Source: Megasphaera stantonii
GTDB taxonomy: Bacteria; Bacillota; Negativicutes; Veillonellales; Megasphaeraceae
Assembly (NCBI RefSeq): GCF_003367905.1
Contig: NZ_CP029462.1
Span: forward strand, 496,001 to 560,000
Direction of reading: 5' to 3'
Length of the DNA stretch: 64,000 nucleotides
Part shown: piece by piece, positions 49,632 through 58,253 of the stretch
Layout of the letters: every line of letters begins with the position of its first letter
Numbering within the stretch: position 1 is the stretch's first letter
The notes under the pieces: generated by a model
The model's input: the letters and a program-made list of their open reading frames with translations, nothing else
What the model was told of the DNA's origin: nothing
Database searches by the model: none
Program-made: the position numbers and the translations under genes

Positions 49632-52052
49632 TTATGTTGTCGTAAAGACGAGCTCCTTTTTATCGAGGCTGTCCACCTGAAGGACGTTGCCCTCCTTTAA
49701 GCTGCCGCCCAGCAGCATCTCGGCAATGGGATCTTCTACCAGCTTCTGGATAGCCCGCTTCAGCGGCCTTGCGCCGTAGGCAAAGTCGGTCCCTTCCTGT
49801 ACCAGCACGTCGTCGGCTTCGGTCGTCCAGGTCATCTGCACGCCCTTTTCCTGAAGCCGTCTGCCCAGGTCTTCCAGCATGAGGGCCACGATGCGCCGCA
49901 GGTCCTCTGTTTCCAGTGGCTTGAAGACGAGCATTTCGTCGATGCGGTTGAGGAATTCCGGACGGAAAAACTTCTTCACGTCGTCGAGGATTTCCTTTTT
50001 AGCTATAGCGAAAGACGCCGCCTTGTCCTTGTCGGTTCCCGTCCCGGCTGCAAAGCCCATGACCGGCGCGCTCGGCTTCAAGTGGGACGCGCCGAGATTG
50101 CTGGTCATGATGATGACCGTATTGCGGAAATCGACTGTGCGGCCCTTGGAATCGGTCAACCGCCCCTCGTCGAGCACCTGCAGGAGCAGGTTGAAGAAAT
50201 CGCCGCTGGCTTTTTCGACTTCGTCAAATAAGACGACGCTGTACGGCTTTTCCCGCACGGCGTCGGTCAGCTCGCCGCCTTCTTCATATCCAACATATCC
50301 CGGCGGCGCGCCGACGAGGCGGGATACGCTGTACCGTTCCATGAATTCGCTCATGTCGATGCGTATCATCGCGTCCTGGCTGCCGAAAAGCTGACGGGCC
50401 AGCGTGCGGGCCAGCTCCGTCTTCCCGACGCCGCTCGGCCCCAGAAATAAGAACGAGCCGATGGGACGATTGACGTCTTTCAGGCCGGCGCGGGCCCGCC
50501 GGATCGCCTTGGCCACCGCCGTCACCGCTTCGTCCTGGCTGATAACCCGCTTATGCAGCTCTTCTTCCAGATGGAGCAGACGACGGGCTTCCGTTTCCGT
50601 CAGCTGCTGTACGGGGACGCCGGTCCACTGCGAAACGACGTCGGCCACGTCTTCTTCCGTCACGATGAGCTTCGCATCGTCATGGCGCTTCTTTTCCTGC
50701 TTCAGCGCGGCGATTTCATCGGCAATCTTCTTGCCTTCGTCACGCAGCGACGCGCACCGTTCAAACTCTTCACTAGCCAGAGCCGCGTCCTTTTCCTGTC
50801 GAATCGCCGCCAGCCGCTGTTCCAGGGCCTGCACGTCCTGCGACGGCGCGTAGACCTTCATGCGCACGCGGGCCGCCGCTTCATCGACGACGTCGATGGC
50901 CTTGTCAGGCAGATAGCGGTCCGAAATGTACCGGGCCGACAATTTGACGGCAGCCCGGACTGCTTCGTCGGTAATGCGCGCCTTGTGAAAGGCTTCGTAC
51001 CGATCCCGCAGGCCGAATACGATCTGTTCGGCCTCGCCTTCCGACGGCTCGCCGACGAGGACGGTCTGAAAGCGGCGGGCCAGGGCCGCGTCCTTTTCCA
51101 GATTTTTCTTGTATTCGTCGATCGTCGTCGCGCCAATGCACTGCAGCTCGCCCCGCGACAAGGCCGGCTTGAGGATATTGGCCGCATCCATCGAGCCCTC
51201 TACGGCTCCCGCGCCGATGAGCTGGTGAAGCTCGTCGATGAATAGGATCATGTCGTCGTCCTGCTGGACGGCTTCGATGACCTGCTTGATGCGGTCTTCA
51301 AATTCGCCGCGGTATTTCGTCCCGGCGACGAGGCTTCCCATGTCGAGGGAAAAGATACGCTTATGGGCCAGTACGTCGGGCACGTCGCCCGTTACGATGC
51401 GCTGGGCCAGCCCTTCGGCAATAGCCGTCTTTCCTACGCCGGGTTCGCCGATGAGGACGGGGTTGTTTTTCGTACGGCGGCACAAAATCTGGACGACCCG
51501 TTCGATTTCCCGGCTCCGACCGATGACCGGGTCGATCTTATCCTCCCGGGCCAGTTCGTTCAAATCGCGGCCAAATTCGGATAAGTCGATGGCCTGCCCT
51601 TCGGCTTCACCTCCGGCAGCGCCGTTATTCATGAGCTGGACGATTTTCTGCAGCAGCTCGTCTGGATTGACATCCATCTGCTCTAAAATCCGCCGGGCCA
51701 TGCAGCCCTGTTCCTGCAGCACGCCGGCCAGCATGTGCTCCGTGCTGATATATTGCTGCCCCAGCTGGTTCGCCGTCCGCACGGCCAGCTCCATGGTCCG
51801 CTTCGTCCGCGGCGTGAGCCGCAGGGCCGACGTCGCTTTCTCGCCGACGCCGACGGCGTTTTGAATCGCCCGGGTAACGTGCTCCGACGTCAGCCCCTGC
51901 TGTGCCAAAAACTGTCCGGCCATGCTGTCCGTATGGAGCACCAGGCCTAGCAGTATATGTTCCGTCCCGACATAATCATGGCGAAACGATTTTGCCGATT
52001 CCTGAGCATAGCGCAGTACCTTCTTCGCGTCGCTCGTAAATCGATTATTCAT
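49632..52052 (-). CDS. clpC: ATP-dependent Clp protease ATP-binding subunit ClpC
   Basis: An 806-residue AAA+ unfoldase. The N-domain has two Clp repeats (from [18 protein letters not shown]). The first AAA module has Walker [18 protein letters not shown], a UVR-type coil ([19 protein letters not shown]) sits in the middle, and the second module has [16 protein letters not shown]. The protein threads substrates into ClpP. McsB and adaptors direct it in Bacillus. The ATG at 52052 follows AAGGAAG by eight bases; an upstream GTG adds three residues. Last gene of the ctsR operon. Confidence 0.96.
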   Translation of the reverse strand: MNNRFTSDAKKVLRYAQESAKSFRHDYVGTEHILLGLVLHTDSMAGQFLAQQGLTSEHVTRAIQNAVGVGEKATSALRLTPRTKRTMELAVRTANQLGQQYISTEHMLAGVLQEQGCMARRILEQMDVNPDELLQKIVQLMNNGAAGGEAEGQAIDLSEFGRDLNELAREDKIDPVIGRSREIERVVQILCRRTKNNPVLIGEPGVGKTAIAEGLAQRIVTGDVPDVLAHKRIFSLDMGSLVAGTKYRGEFEDRIKQVIEAVQQDDDMILFIDELHQLIGAGAVEGSMDAANILKPALSRGELQCIGATTIDEYKKNLEKDAALARRFQTVLVGEPSEGEAEQIVFGLRDRYEAFHKARITDEAVRAAVKLSARYISDRYLPDKAIDVVDEAAARVRMKVYAPSQDVQALEQRLAAIRQEKDAALASEEFERCASLRDEGKKIADEIAALKQEKKRHDDAKLIVTEEDVADVVSQWTGVPVQQLTETEARRLLHLEEELHKRVISQDEAVTAVAKAIRRARAGLKDVNRPIGSFLFLGPSGVGKTELARTLARQLFGSQDAMIRIDMSEFMERYSVSRLVGAPPGYVGYEEGGELTDAVREKPYSVVLFDEVEKASGDFFNLLLQVLDEGRLTDSKGRTVDFRNTVIIMTSNLGASHLKPSAPVMGFAAGTGTDKDKAASFAIAKKEILDDVKKFFRPEFLNRIDEMLVFKPLETEDLRRIVALMLEDLGRRLQEKGVQMTWTTEADDVLVQEGTDFAYGARPLKRAIQKLVEDPIAEMLLGGSLKEGNVLQVDSLDKKELVFTTT

Positions 52053-52067
52053 GTGTCTCACTTCCTT

Positions 52068-53153
52068 TTATAGGGACTCCGGAAGAGACGCCGCTCCGTC
52101 GCCTGCCGATACCATGCGGCGGATGACGGCCGCCCGTTCTCGTTCCATCTCCGTGTCTCCGAGTTCCCGCCCGGCTTCGGCCTGCAAGTATGCCGGCGTA
52201 ATAGCCGTCAGCAGTCCCTCGTACAGCTGAGCCGGCTTTGCAATGACGCCGGCGTCGATGCCGAAGCGCAGATCGCTCAACAGCGACAGCCCTTCCTGTT
52301 CGCTCATCAGCCAGGCCTGCGACAGCGTGCCGTAGGCCCGGCAGAATTTATCCTTCATCATGTCGCCGTCATGGGTCCACAAAATCTGACGGCAGTTTCG
52401 TTCTTCCTGCACGACCTGGGCGACGAGCTTGCGCAGCTGTCCTAAAATATCTTCTTCCGACACGCCCAGGGTAATCTGGTTGCTGATTTGGAATATGTTT
52501 CCAATATATTCGTCCCGTTCGCCGTACATGCCGCACACGGCGAAGCCGAATTTCGTAATCCCCTGGACGATACGGTTCAGCCTCTTCATCAAGACCAGCG
52601 CCGGTATGTGAACCGTGACGCCGGCAATAAGCCCTGTACCGGTAATCGACGGGCTGGACGTCAAATAGCCGAAGTCGTCGCGATAGGCAAAATTCAGCTT
52701 CTGTTCCAAGCAGTCGTCGATTTGAGACGCGTCGTCCCAGGCCTTGAGCAGGTCGAAACCGGCCGCCGCCGTCTGGATGCAGAAATGGTCCGTTTCGTTG
52801 ACCATGACGGCCGCAGCGCCGTCGTCCCGCACGATAACCGCCCGGGAAACAGGCTTTGTAATATGGGCGGCTGAGACGAAATGCTTGGCTGCCATCAGCT
52901 CCCGCTGCAGAGGCGTCAGCTCGTCCAAATCGATAAAGGCATATCTCCCCCGTCCCATAGCGCTTAAAAGAGGCGTCATGCGCCGCCCTTCGGCAAAGAC
53001 AGCCGCCAATTCGGTGTCGGACGCCCGCTGGGGAAAGACGTAGTTCTTTAAATTCCGGGACAGGCGGATGCGGCTGTCGACGACGACGTCGCCATAATCG
53101 CCAATCTGTTCCTGCCAGGGACTGAGGGGCTTGCGTAGAAATTCATACGGCAT
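52068..53153 (-). CDS. mcsB: McsB-like protein, probably catalytically inactive
   Basis: A 361-residue homologue of protein-arginine kinase McsB in the standard ctsR-mcsA-mcsB-clpC order. The SRIRLSRN motif (residues 27-34) and GYGE-like GMYGERDE region are recognisable, and alignment to Bacillus McsB (from memory) is nearly gap-free. Yet key phosphagen-kinase residues differ: NEEDHxR reads NETDHFC (Thr121, Cys125), the catalytic Cys in SCPTNVGTGxR is Ser167 and its Arg is Ile176, and the Arg of VRGIYGE is Cys207. It is therefore likely a pseudokinase that may act as an adaptor for ClpC or CtsR rather than phosphorylate arginine. It ends 16 bases before clpC. Confidence 0.88.
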   Translation of the reverse strand: MPYEFLRKPLSPWQEQIGDYGDVVVDSRIRLSRNLKNYVFPQRASDTELAAVFAEGRRMTPLLSAMGRGRYAFIDLDELTPLQRELMAAKHFVSAAHITKPVSRAVIVRDDGAAAVMVNETDHFCIQTAAAGFDLLKAWDDASQIDDCLEQKLNFAYRDDFGYLTSSPSITGTGLIAGVTVHIPALVLMKRLNRIVQGITKFGFAVCGMYGERDEYIGNIFQISNQITLGVSEEDILGQLRKLVAQVVQEERNCRQILWTHDGDMMKDKFCRAYGTLSQAWLMSEQEGLSLLSDLRFGIDAGVIAKPAQLYEGLLTAITPAYLQAEAGRELGDTEMERERAAVIRRMVSAGDGAASLPESL

Positions 53154-53156
53154 CGG

Positions 53157-53675
53157 TCAGCCCTCCCTTCCGCCAGCGTCAGGCTGCATTCTCTGCAGGG
53201 CCCGTATTTCGTCACGGACCTTCGCCGCTTCTTCGTACCGCTCTTCCTGCACCAGCTTCTGCAGATGCTGGCGGAGGCGCTTGATATGCGTCATCGTGCG
53301 GAAGACGCCCGTGCCGCGGTTAGGCACCTTGCCGTCGTGTTTCGTATGGCCGTGAATGCGGCGCAGCAGCGGCGGCAGCTCTTCCTTAAACGCTTCGTAG
53401 CAATCAGGGCAGCCAAAGAGCCCCGACCGGTTAAACTCGCCGTACGTCATGCCGCAGCTGGCGCAGCGCGGCTCTTCTTCCGACTGCCCTGTATAATCGG
53501 GATAGGCCATCTTGCGGAAAAAATCATTATTGATAATATTTAAGTCCTGAAACAGAGCTAACTTGCTATGTGTCTTTGCACACGCCGCGCACAAATGCAG
53601 ATCTGTGCGCCGCCCATTTTCGAAGGACGCAATATGGACGACAGCCTCTCTCTTTTTGCAAATATCGCACAGCAT
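53157..53675 (-). CDS. mcsA: McsA, zinc-finger modulator of CtsR/McsB
   Basis: A 172-residue protein with two CxxC zinc modules at the N-terminus (LCDICKK with LCAACAKTH) and a second pair (CASCGMTYGEF with GCPDCYEAF), then a basic linker and a C-terminal UVR domain (LQKLVQEERYEEAAKVRDEI, ends LQKLV, KVRDEI). In Bacillus McsA activates McsB. With McsB degenerate here, its role is open. The ATG at 53675 has GGAGGG eight bases upstream; GTG at 53684 is rejected. It ends three bases before mcsB. Confidence 0.92.
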   Translation of the reverse strand: MLCDICKKREAVVHIASFENGRRTDLHLCAACAKTHSKLALFQDLNIINNDFFRKMAYPDYTGQSEEEPRCASCGMTYGEFNRSGLFGCPDCYEAFKEELPPLLRRIHGHTKHDGKVPNRGTGVFRTMTHIKRLRQHLQKLVQEERYEEAAKVRDEIRALQRMQPDAGGREG

Positions 53676-53702
53676 CGGTATCACCCTCCTTCCGAAAATG
53701 GG

Positions 53703-54158
53703 CTAATGGGTATTCAGATGACGGAGGATCCGGCTGATGACGGCCAGCCGCTTCGCCTCGTCGTCGATTTCCTTGTACAATGCGTCAAAGGTCTGATGCA
53801 TGAGAATAGCTTCTCGGTTTGTCATGCGGTGCTGCTTGATAAGCTGGAATAAAAACCCGTCCAAATCGTCCAGGGTAATGCTCACCGCCGGCAGCCGTTC
53901 TTCCAGCAGCACAGGCGTGCGGTCCTGTTGTTTCGGACGCAGGCGGACGATGCGGACAAAGCCGCCCGAACCGCGCCGCGATTCGACCAAAAATCCCTTG
54001 TCGTTGGAAAAGCGGGTGCTCAGGACGTAGCTGATCTGCGACGGCGCGCAGTTGAGCTCGTCGGCCAATTCATTGCGGCGCAGCACGATGTTTTCTTCCT
54101 CTTCTTCCAGCAGTTTATGTAAAATAAATTGTTCAATTTTGTCAGCTAATATACTCAT
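53703..54158 (-). CDS. ctsR: Transcriptional repressor CtsR
   Basis: A 151-residue heat-shock repressor of clp genes. It starts MSILADKIEQFILHKL, with a winged helix containing ELADELNCAPSQISYVLSTRFSNDKGFLVESRRGSGGFVRI (ends ELADELN, GGFVRI); the RGGGG-type wing is RRGSGGF, which contacts DNA and senses heat. Start chosen at ATG 54158 with AGGTGA upstream. It is first in ctsR-mcsA-mcsB-clpC, and the promoter carries CtsR-like half-sites. Confidence 0.94.
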   Translation of the reverse strand: MSILADKIEQFILHKLLEEEEENIVLRRNELADELNCAPSQISYVLSTRFSNDKGFLVESRRGSGGFVRIVRLRPKQQDRTPVLLEERLPAVSITLDDLDGFLFQLIKQHRMTNREAILMHQTFDALYKEIDDEAKRLAVISRILRHLNTH

Positions 54159-54200
54159 CATAATCACCTGCTCTATTGGTTATCATACAAAAAGACGCCT

Positions 54201-54245
54201 ATTAGTTCATCTTTTTGACTTTATTATATTCGTCTTTTTGACTTT
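54201..54245 (-). repeat. Two 22-23-base direct repeats with CtsR-like half-sites
   Basis: Units at 54201-54222 and 54223-54245 both read ATTA..TTC.TCTTTTTGACTTT on the plus strand. On the minus strand each begins AAAGTCAAA, the CtsR half-site core (RGTCAAA). The usual tandem heptads with a 3-base gap are not exact here. They overlap the ctsR promoter. Confidence 0.6.
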
Positions 54246-54251
54246 TTGCAA
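54223..54251 (-). promoter_or_regulatory. ctsR promoter
   Basis: On the minus strand TTGCAA (54251-54246) and a perfect TATAAT (54228-54223) are exactly 17 bases apart. The spacer contains an AGTCAAA half-site, so CtsR binding would block RNA polymerase. Confidence 0.82.
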
Positions 54252-54278
54252 GCAGCTACGGCCTGTTATGACAAAAAA

Positions 54279-54320
54279 ATACTGCAAGCCCTCTGCCGCT
54301 GCGCAGACGACTTGCAGTAT
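54279..54320 (-). terminator. Terminator of the virK/ybjX-like gene
   Basis: ATACTGCAAG pairs with CTTGCAGTAT around a 22-base loop that can itself pair. The minus strand ends in TTTTTTT. It insulates the ctsR promoter. Confidence 0.82.
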
Positions 54321-54332
54321 ATCTACATATTA

Positions 54333-55334
54333 TTATTCTTTCGGCGCTTCGATAGGGTCATAATCAGCCGGCTTGTCGACGATAGCCGCCTCGTCCACGG
54401 CAGACGGGACGGGCGCGAACCCTTCGCTGAACAGGCCGCGGATCGCCTCGATATAGGCCGGTACGATTGTATCCATGAGCAGATACCGCTTCCGAAACAG
54501 ATTGCGCTTCTGTGACTTGATTTCATCGTACTTGCGCCGCTTTTCTTCGATAGGCAGGCGAATATACCACTGTTCCTTCCCGTCGGCTACAGCCCCTTCA
54601 TCGTTCCAGAAGTCGTCGAAATTCGTCTTCTTCGAACGGTTGCCCCGCAGCAGGTGGCTGTTCGTATAAAATCCCTCGTCGGTAATGGCATACATATCGC
54701 GGATGCCCAAGGTCTGGACGAAGATGCGCATAAGATACAGGATAAAATTCTTCGGCCGGTAGCCGAAGAGCTTTTTCGTCAGCGCCTTCGTCGTTTCCAG
54801 GCCGTGCTTTGAGCCCTGAATCGTGCCGATGTACATAGACGGAGCGCCGTCGGCATTGTAATCAAAGCGGAAGTTAAAATGGTAAATCATTTCGCCTTCA
54901 TGATATAAGTATAACGACAAAAATCCTTCCTTCCGCTGCCCCGTATCGAAAATCAGGCGGGCCTCCAGCGGCAGCGACTCGTCAGGCGATTTCCACAGCG
55001 TATAGCCCTTGCCCCAATACAGCTCATGAATGACTTCGTCGGAAAACATAGTCCGCAAAATCGTAAAATGATGAAGCAGCGCGTCCAGGCGCTGGCGCAT
55101 CGTCGAATTCTTAAACAGGAACACGCGGGTCATGACTTCCTGAAAATCCGGGTCCTGCCTGTCGAAAAAGCCCTTCATCGGCTCGTAGGCGTCAAAAAAA
55201 GAATATAATTCCTCAAATAAAGAGCGGTTCGTCACGGCGCGGGCAAAAAAAACGACGGCCCGCTTATTTTCCTGAAAATTGCGCGGACCGTAAATGGTAC
55301 GGGACAATCGCCAGAAATAGGATATGCTATGCAT
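54333..55334 (-). CDS. VirK/YbjX family protein (DUF535)
   Basis: A 333-residue protein of the VirK/YbjX (DUF535) family, so far described mainly in Gram-negative bacteria, where members affect outer membrane integrity and resistance to antimicrobial peptides. Recognisable blocks are LRTMFSDEVIHELYWGKGYTLWK (ends LRTMF, YTLWK), YIGTIQGSKHGLETTKALTKKLFGYRPKNFIL (ends YIGTIQG, RPKNF) and NFDDFWNDEGA. It has no signal peptide. Its presence fits the diderm envelope. The ATG at 55334 follows AAGGGGG; the TTG extension is rejected. Confidence 0.85.
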   Translation of the reverse strand: MHSISYFWRLSRTIYGPRNFQENKRAVVFFARAVTNRSLFEELYSFFDAYEPMKGFFDRQDPDFQEVMTRVFLFKNSTMRQRLDALLHHFTILRTMFSDEVIHELYWGKGYTLWKSPDESLPLEARLIFDTGQRKEGFLSLYLYHEGEMIYHFNFRFDYNADGAPSMYIGTIQGSKHGLETTKALTKKLFGYRPKNFILYLMRIFVQTLGIRDMYAITDEGFYTNSHLLRGNRSKKTNFDDFWNDEGAVADGKEQWYIRLPIEEKRRKYDEIKSQKRNLFRKRYLLMDTIVPAYIEAIRGLFSEGFAPVPSAVDEAAIVDKPADYDPIEAPKE

Positions 55335-55389
55335 GAAACAGCCCCCTTTAGGCAAAAATACATCGATGATAACCGTAGCAATAAATTAT

Positions 55390-55419
55390 ATTATACGTTT
55401 TTTTATTTTATACTGTCAA
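55390..55419 (-). promoter_or_regulatory. Promoter of the virK/ybjX-like gene
   Basis: On the minus strand TTGACA (55419-55414) and TATAAT (55395-55390) are both perfect with an 18-base spacer. Confidence 0.8.
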
Positions 55420-55425
55420 CGTCTC

Positions 55426-55446
55426 TTTTTACCTGTTTTTTACCTG
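55426..55446. repeat. Two TTTTTACCTG repeats, 11 bases apart
   Basis: TTTTTACCTG at 55426-55435 and 55437-55446 repeat with an 11-base period, three bases upstream of the -35 of the secreted phosphatase gene and seven bases from the opposite -35. This is the geometry of a PhoB/OmpR-type activator site. Confidence 0.5.
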
Positions 55447-55449
55447 CCT

Positions 55450-55479
55450 TTGACGGTGAGTTTATACATTCTTTATATA
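55450..55479 (+). promoter_or_regulatory. Promoter of the secreted HAD phosphatase gene
   Basis: TTGACG (55450-55455) is followed after 17-18 bases by TTATATA. It reads away from the virK/ybjX promoter. Confidence 0.7.
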
Positions 55480-55519
55480 GTAAATATATCATGATTAGTC
55501 AGAAGGGAGTATTCCGTTT

Positions 55520-56992
55520 ATGAAGTATCCGACAAAAAAACGCATGCAGAAATACGCCGCCAGCGTAGTCTGCGCCTTATCGATCCTCACGGCCGTACAA
55601 GCGGCCCCCGTATGGGCCGCACCGGTCCATACTGCCGCCGTCAGCCAGAGCGCAGCGCAGCAGCACGTCCAGAGCGCCAACTGGGAACCGACCGTGAAGG
55701 CTTCCTTAAATCAGTTCATGGACATGTACGGCAGCCGTTCTGCTTCGTACGACGCAGCCAACCGCCCCTACGCCGTCTTTGATTTCGACAACACGACGTC
55801 TATCCTGGACGTAGAAGAGCAGCTCATGGTCTGGCAGCTCGACCGCCTGGCCTTTGCCATTGAACCGGACCAGATGGAAGCCGTCCTGCGCACGGGCATT
55901 CCTGCCGATAAGCTGACCTTGACGTACGGCGCCGACGACGGCGACGGCCGCCCCGTCTCGATTGAAGCAGCCATTAAAGACGCCGCAGCAGCTTATAAAC
56001 AATTGTACGCCAAGGGATTGATTACCAAAACGGGCAAGGAACAGCCTGCCGAAGTACGGGTCAGCCCGGAATATAAAGAGTTCACTGCCAAGATGCGCTG
56101 GCTCTACGACGCTATCGGCGATACGATGGACGCTTCCGTTTCCTATCCCTGGGTCACGTACTGGTACACGGGCATGACGCCTGACGAAGTATACAATTTG
56201 GCCTATGAAAGCCACAGCTTCTATGGTAATCCCGATAAAGGCCAGACGTGGAGCAAAGGCAAATATGTCAGCCCCGTCGATTACAAGAGCGAAGCCGGCA
56301 ATGTATCCGTATCGTACAAACTCGGCATCACCGTCTCTCCGGAAATGAAGGAGCTGTACAAGACCTTAAACGACAACGGCATCGACACCTGGATTGACAC
56401 GGCCTCGCCCGTTGACGTCGTACGCGCCGCCGTCGATTACTTCCAGGTTCCCGGCGTCGACGGCATCGTCGGCATGACCAACAAAAAAGACACCCAGGGC
56501 CGGTATATCAACTCGTACGACTACGAGCTTCATGCCCAGACCCAGGGTGTCGGCAAATCCCTGACCATCGACAAGGTCATCGCGCCGAAGTACAACGGCC
56601 AGGGCCCTGTTTTCGCCGCCATGGATTCTCAGGGCGACTTCAATTTCTGCACGGAATATAAAAACACCAAGGCCGTCTTAATCCTGAACCGCGAACGTTC
56701 TGACGATGCCGGCTTATGCGCCGCCGTCGCCGCATGGCAGAAAAAACACGGCGTTACCTTGGCCGAAGCCAATAAAAACGGCGACACGCTGTTCCTCCTG
56801 CAGGGCCGCAACGAAAACGCCGGCGTCCTGTGGGCAACCGATCAGACCCGGCTTCTCGGCAAAAAAGACAACGCCTACTTATCTGATAAAGCCTTAGACG
56901 TAATCAGCCAGTTAGACGCCGGCAAAACGGTAAAACAAGCCCTGGAAGACAACACGAAGCAGAAAGATTACCAAGGCTACAAAACGCGTTAA
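55520..56992 (+). CDS. Secreted HAD-family phosphatase
   Basis: A 490-residue exported hydrolase. A signal peptide spans about 1-33 (KKRMQKYAASVVCALSIL, cleavage near VWA-AP). The HAD nucleophile motif is AVFDFDNTTSILD (about residue 84-96), and a later WIDTASP supplies the Ser/Thr of motif II. Motif IV is probably in FAAMDSQGDFNF. The size and layout resemble extracellular HAD phosphatases such as phosphorylcholine phosphatase, but the substrate is unknown. In a diderm it would be periplasmic. It has its own promoter with phased repeats and a strong terminator. AGAAGGGAG precedes the ATG. Confidence 0.82.
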   Translation: MKYPTKKRMQKYAASVVCALSILTAVQAAPVWAAPVHTAAVSQSAAQQHVQSANWEPTVKASLNQFMDMYGSRSASYDAANRPYAVFDFDNTTSILDVEEQLMVWQLDRLAFAIEPDQMEAVLRTGIPADKLTLTYGADDGDGRPVSIEAAIKDAAAAYKQLYAKGLITKTGKEQPAEVRVSPEYKEFTAKMRWLYDAIGDTMDASVSYPWVTYWYTGMTPDEVYNLAYESHSFYGNPDKGQTWSKGKYVSPVDYKSEAGNVSVSYKLGITVSPEMKELYKTLNDNGIDTWIDTASPVDVVRAAVDYFQVPGVDGIVGMTNKKDTQGRYINSYDYELHAQTQGVGKSLTIDKVIAPKYNGQGPVFAAMDSQGDFNFCTEYKNTKAVLILNRERSDDAGLCAAVAAWQKKHGVTLAEANKNGDTLFLLQGRNENAGVLWATDQTRLLGKKDNAYLSDKALDVISQLDAGKTVKQALEDNTKQKDYQGYKTR

Positions 56993-57072
56993 GCAGCTAT
57001 ATGCCGTCATATAGTTACTTATATACTTCACAATGTATTTCCCAGTCCTTCCCAGCAAGTCCGAGGAAAAAA

Positions 57073-57106
57073 CAAGCCGGAGCGCAGCGCCCGGCTTGTT
57101 TTTTTT
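57073..57106. terminator. Bidirectional terminator between HAD phosphatase and FMN oxidoreductase
   Basis: CAAGCCGG pairs with CCGGCTTG around a 10-base loop. Eight T residues follow on the plus strand and six A residues precede, so it serves both convergent genes. Confidence 0.88.
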
Positions 57107-57126
57107 GCGTCTGAAAGACGACGCGG

Positions 57127-58158
57127 TTATTTTAATTTTTTGAGGATGCGGGGATTGACGCAGCGGATATCCCGCACGCCCGTAATCATCATGGCGTCGC
57201 ACAATTCGCGCTTAAACGTATCCAGCATCAGCTTGACGCCTTCCGCGCCGCCGCCGATGGCCGCAACGGCTGCCGGACGGCCGACGAGGACGGCGTCGGC
57301 GCCCAAGGCAATGAGCTTCAATACGTCTTCGCCGTGACGGACGCCGCCGTCGGCAAAGATCGTAATCCGTCCCTTGACGGCTTCGGCGATTTCCGGCAGT
57401 ACGTCAGCCGTGCCGACCATGCCGTCCAGCACGCGGCCGCCGTGGTTGCTGACGACGATGCCCTTAGCTCCCGCTTCCGCGCAGGCCAACGCTTCTTCCG
57501 CCGACATGACGCCCTTTACGATAAAGGGAATCTGAATGGACGCCGCTACCTTCGCAATGCTTTCAGCGCTCTTCGGGCCGACAGGCTGGCCGAAAATGCG
57601 CATATTGATCAACGTCGCCGCGTCGATATCGCAGGCCACGGCCGGAGCGCCTGACTGTTCCGCCAATACGGCCTTTTCGATGATCTTATCGTCTTCCCGC
57701 GGCTTAATCGTCGGGACGACGCAGCCCGGACGCTTTTTACAGGACGCGATGCCCGAAGAGTACATGTACGGCGCGCCGCTGTCACCGGTGAAGGCCCACG
57801 TGCCGGCTTCCATCGCCCCCTGCGTAACGGCTTCGTCGTATTTGATTTCTTCCTCTTCCGGGTCGCCGTCGACCTGAGCGTTCAGGACGATGCCGCCTAC
57901 CGGCGCGATGAGTATAGGCAGGCTCAGGGTCTTGCCAAAAATTTCAACGGCCGTCGACGGTTCTTCTACGCCCGACATGCTGCGCATGATCAAGCCGTAC
58001 TCCTGCAGCGATTCCAAGTTGCGCGCAAAGGAACGGCCCGTCCGCAGTCCGCCGAAGCCGGGAATCATGCCGACACAGGCTTTGCCGTTGCACTCCGGAC
58101 AGACGCGGCAGCCTTTCATCCGTTTTTTAGTCTGTTCGCGAATTTCCTTCATATCCAT
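57127..58158 (-). CDS. FMN-dependent alpha-hydroxy-acid oxidoreductase with N-terminal Cys motif
   Basis: A 343-residue TIM-barrel flavoenzyme of the lactate oxidase/glycolate oxidase family. Conserved barrel features are PILIAPVGGI near residue 81, IPFIVKGVMSAEEA with the flavin-contacting Lys, VVSNHGGRVLDG (catalytic His) and FADGGVRHGEDVLKLIALGADAVLVGRP (ends FADGGVRHG, VLVGRP). The N-terminus has CRVCPECNGKAC at residues 17-28, a CxxCxxCx4C cluster absent from classical enzymes and suited to zinc or Fe-S. Substrate is probably a 2-hydroxyacid, perhaps lactate. A hairpin and AAAGGAGG lie just upstream; rubredoxin is the next gene. Confidence 0.85.
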   Translation of the reverse strand: MDMKEIREQTKKRMKGCRVCPECNGKACVGMIPGFGGLRTGRSFARNLESLQEYGLIMRSMSGVEEPSTAVEIFGKTLSLPILIAPVGGIVLNAQVDGDPEEEEIKYDEAVTQGAMEAGTWAFTGDSGAPYMYSSGIASCKKRPGCVVPTIKPREDDKIIEKAVLAEQSGAPAVACDIDAATLINMRIFGQPVGPKSAESIAKVAASIQIPFIVKGVMSAEEALACAEAGAKGIVVSNHGGRVLDGMVGTADVLPEIAEAVKGRITIFADGGVRHGEDVLKLIALGADAVLVGRPAAVAAIGGGAEGVKLMLDTFKRELCDAMMITGVRDIRCVNPRILKKLK

Positions 58159-58181
58159 TGCAATATTCCTCCTTTAACAAA

Positions 58182-58224
58182 AAAAGCTTACTATCATGAG
58201 TATACCACATGATAGTAAGCTTTT
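58182..58224 (-). terminator. Strong hairpin between rubredoxin and the FMN oxidoreductase
   Basis: AAAAGCTTACTATCATG pairs perfectly with CATGATAGTAAGCTTTT around a 9-base loop. The minus strand continues with a T run and then the ribosome-binding site of the next gene. It should end the rubredoxin transcript, though read-through is possible. Confidence 0.85.
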
Positions 58225-58253
58225 ACTAACAACTTACGCTAATTCTTTTGGAA

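Noticed and set aside
49632-54158. Stress operon as a mobile or defence island
   Set aside because: It is the standard ctsR-mcsA-mcsB-clpC operon; only the McsB active site is unusual.
55414-55421. CTGTCAAC read as a PhoB-type pho box
   Set aside because: On the other strand it is exactly the TTGACA -35 of the virK/ybjX promoter, which explains it fully.
57000-57072. A short RNA gene between the HAD phosphatase and the FMN oxidoreductase
   Set aside because: Only a shared terminator is visible; no promoter or further structure.
58182-58224. The long hairpin as a transposon end or operator
   Set aside because: The T run and position after rubredoxin fit a simple terminator.
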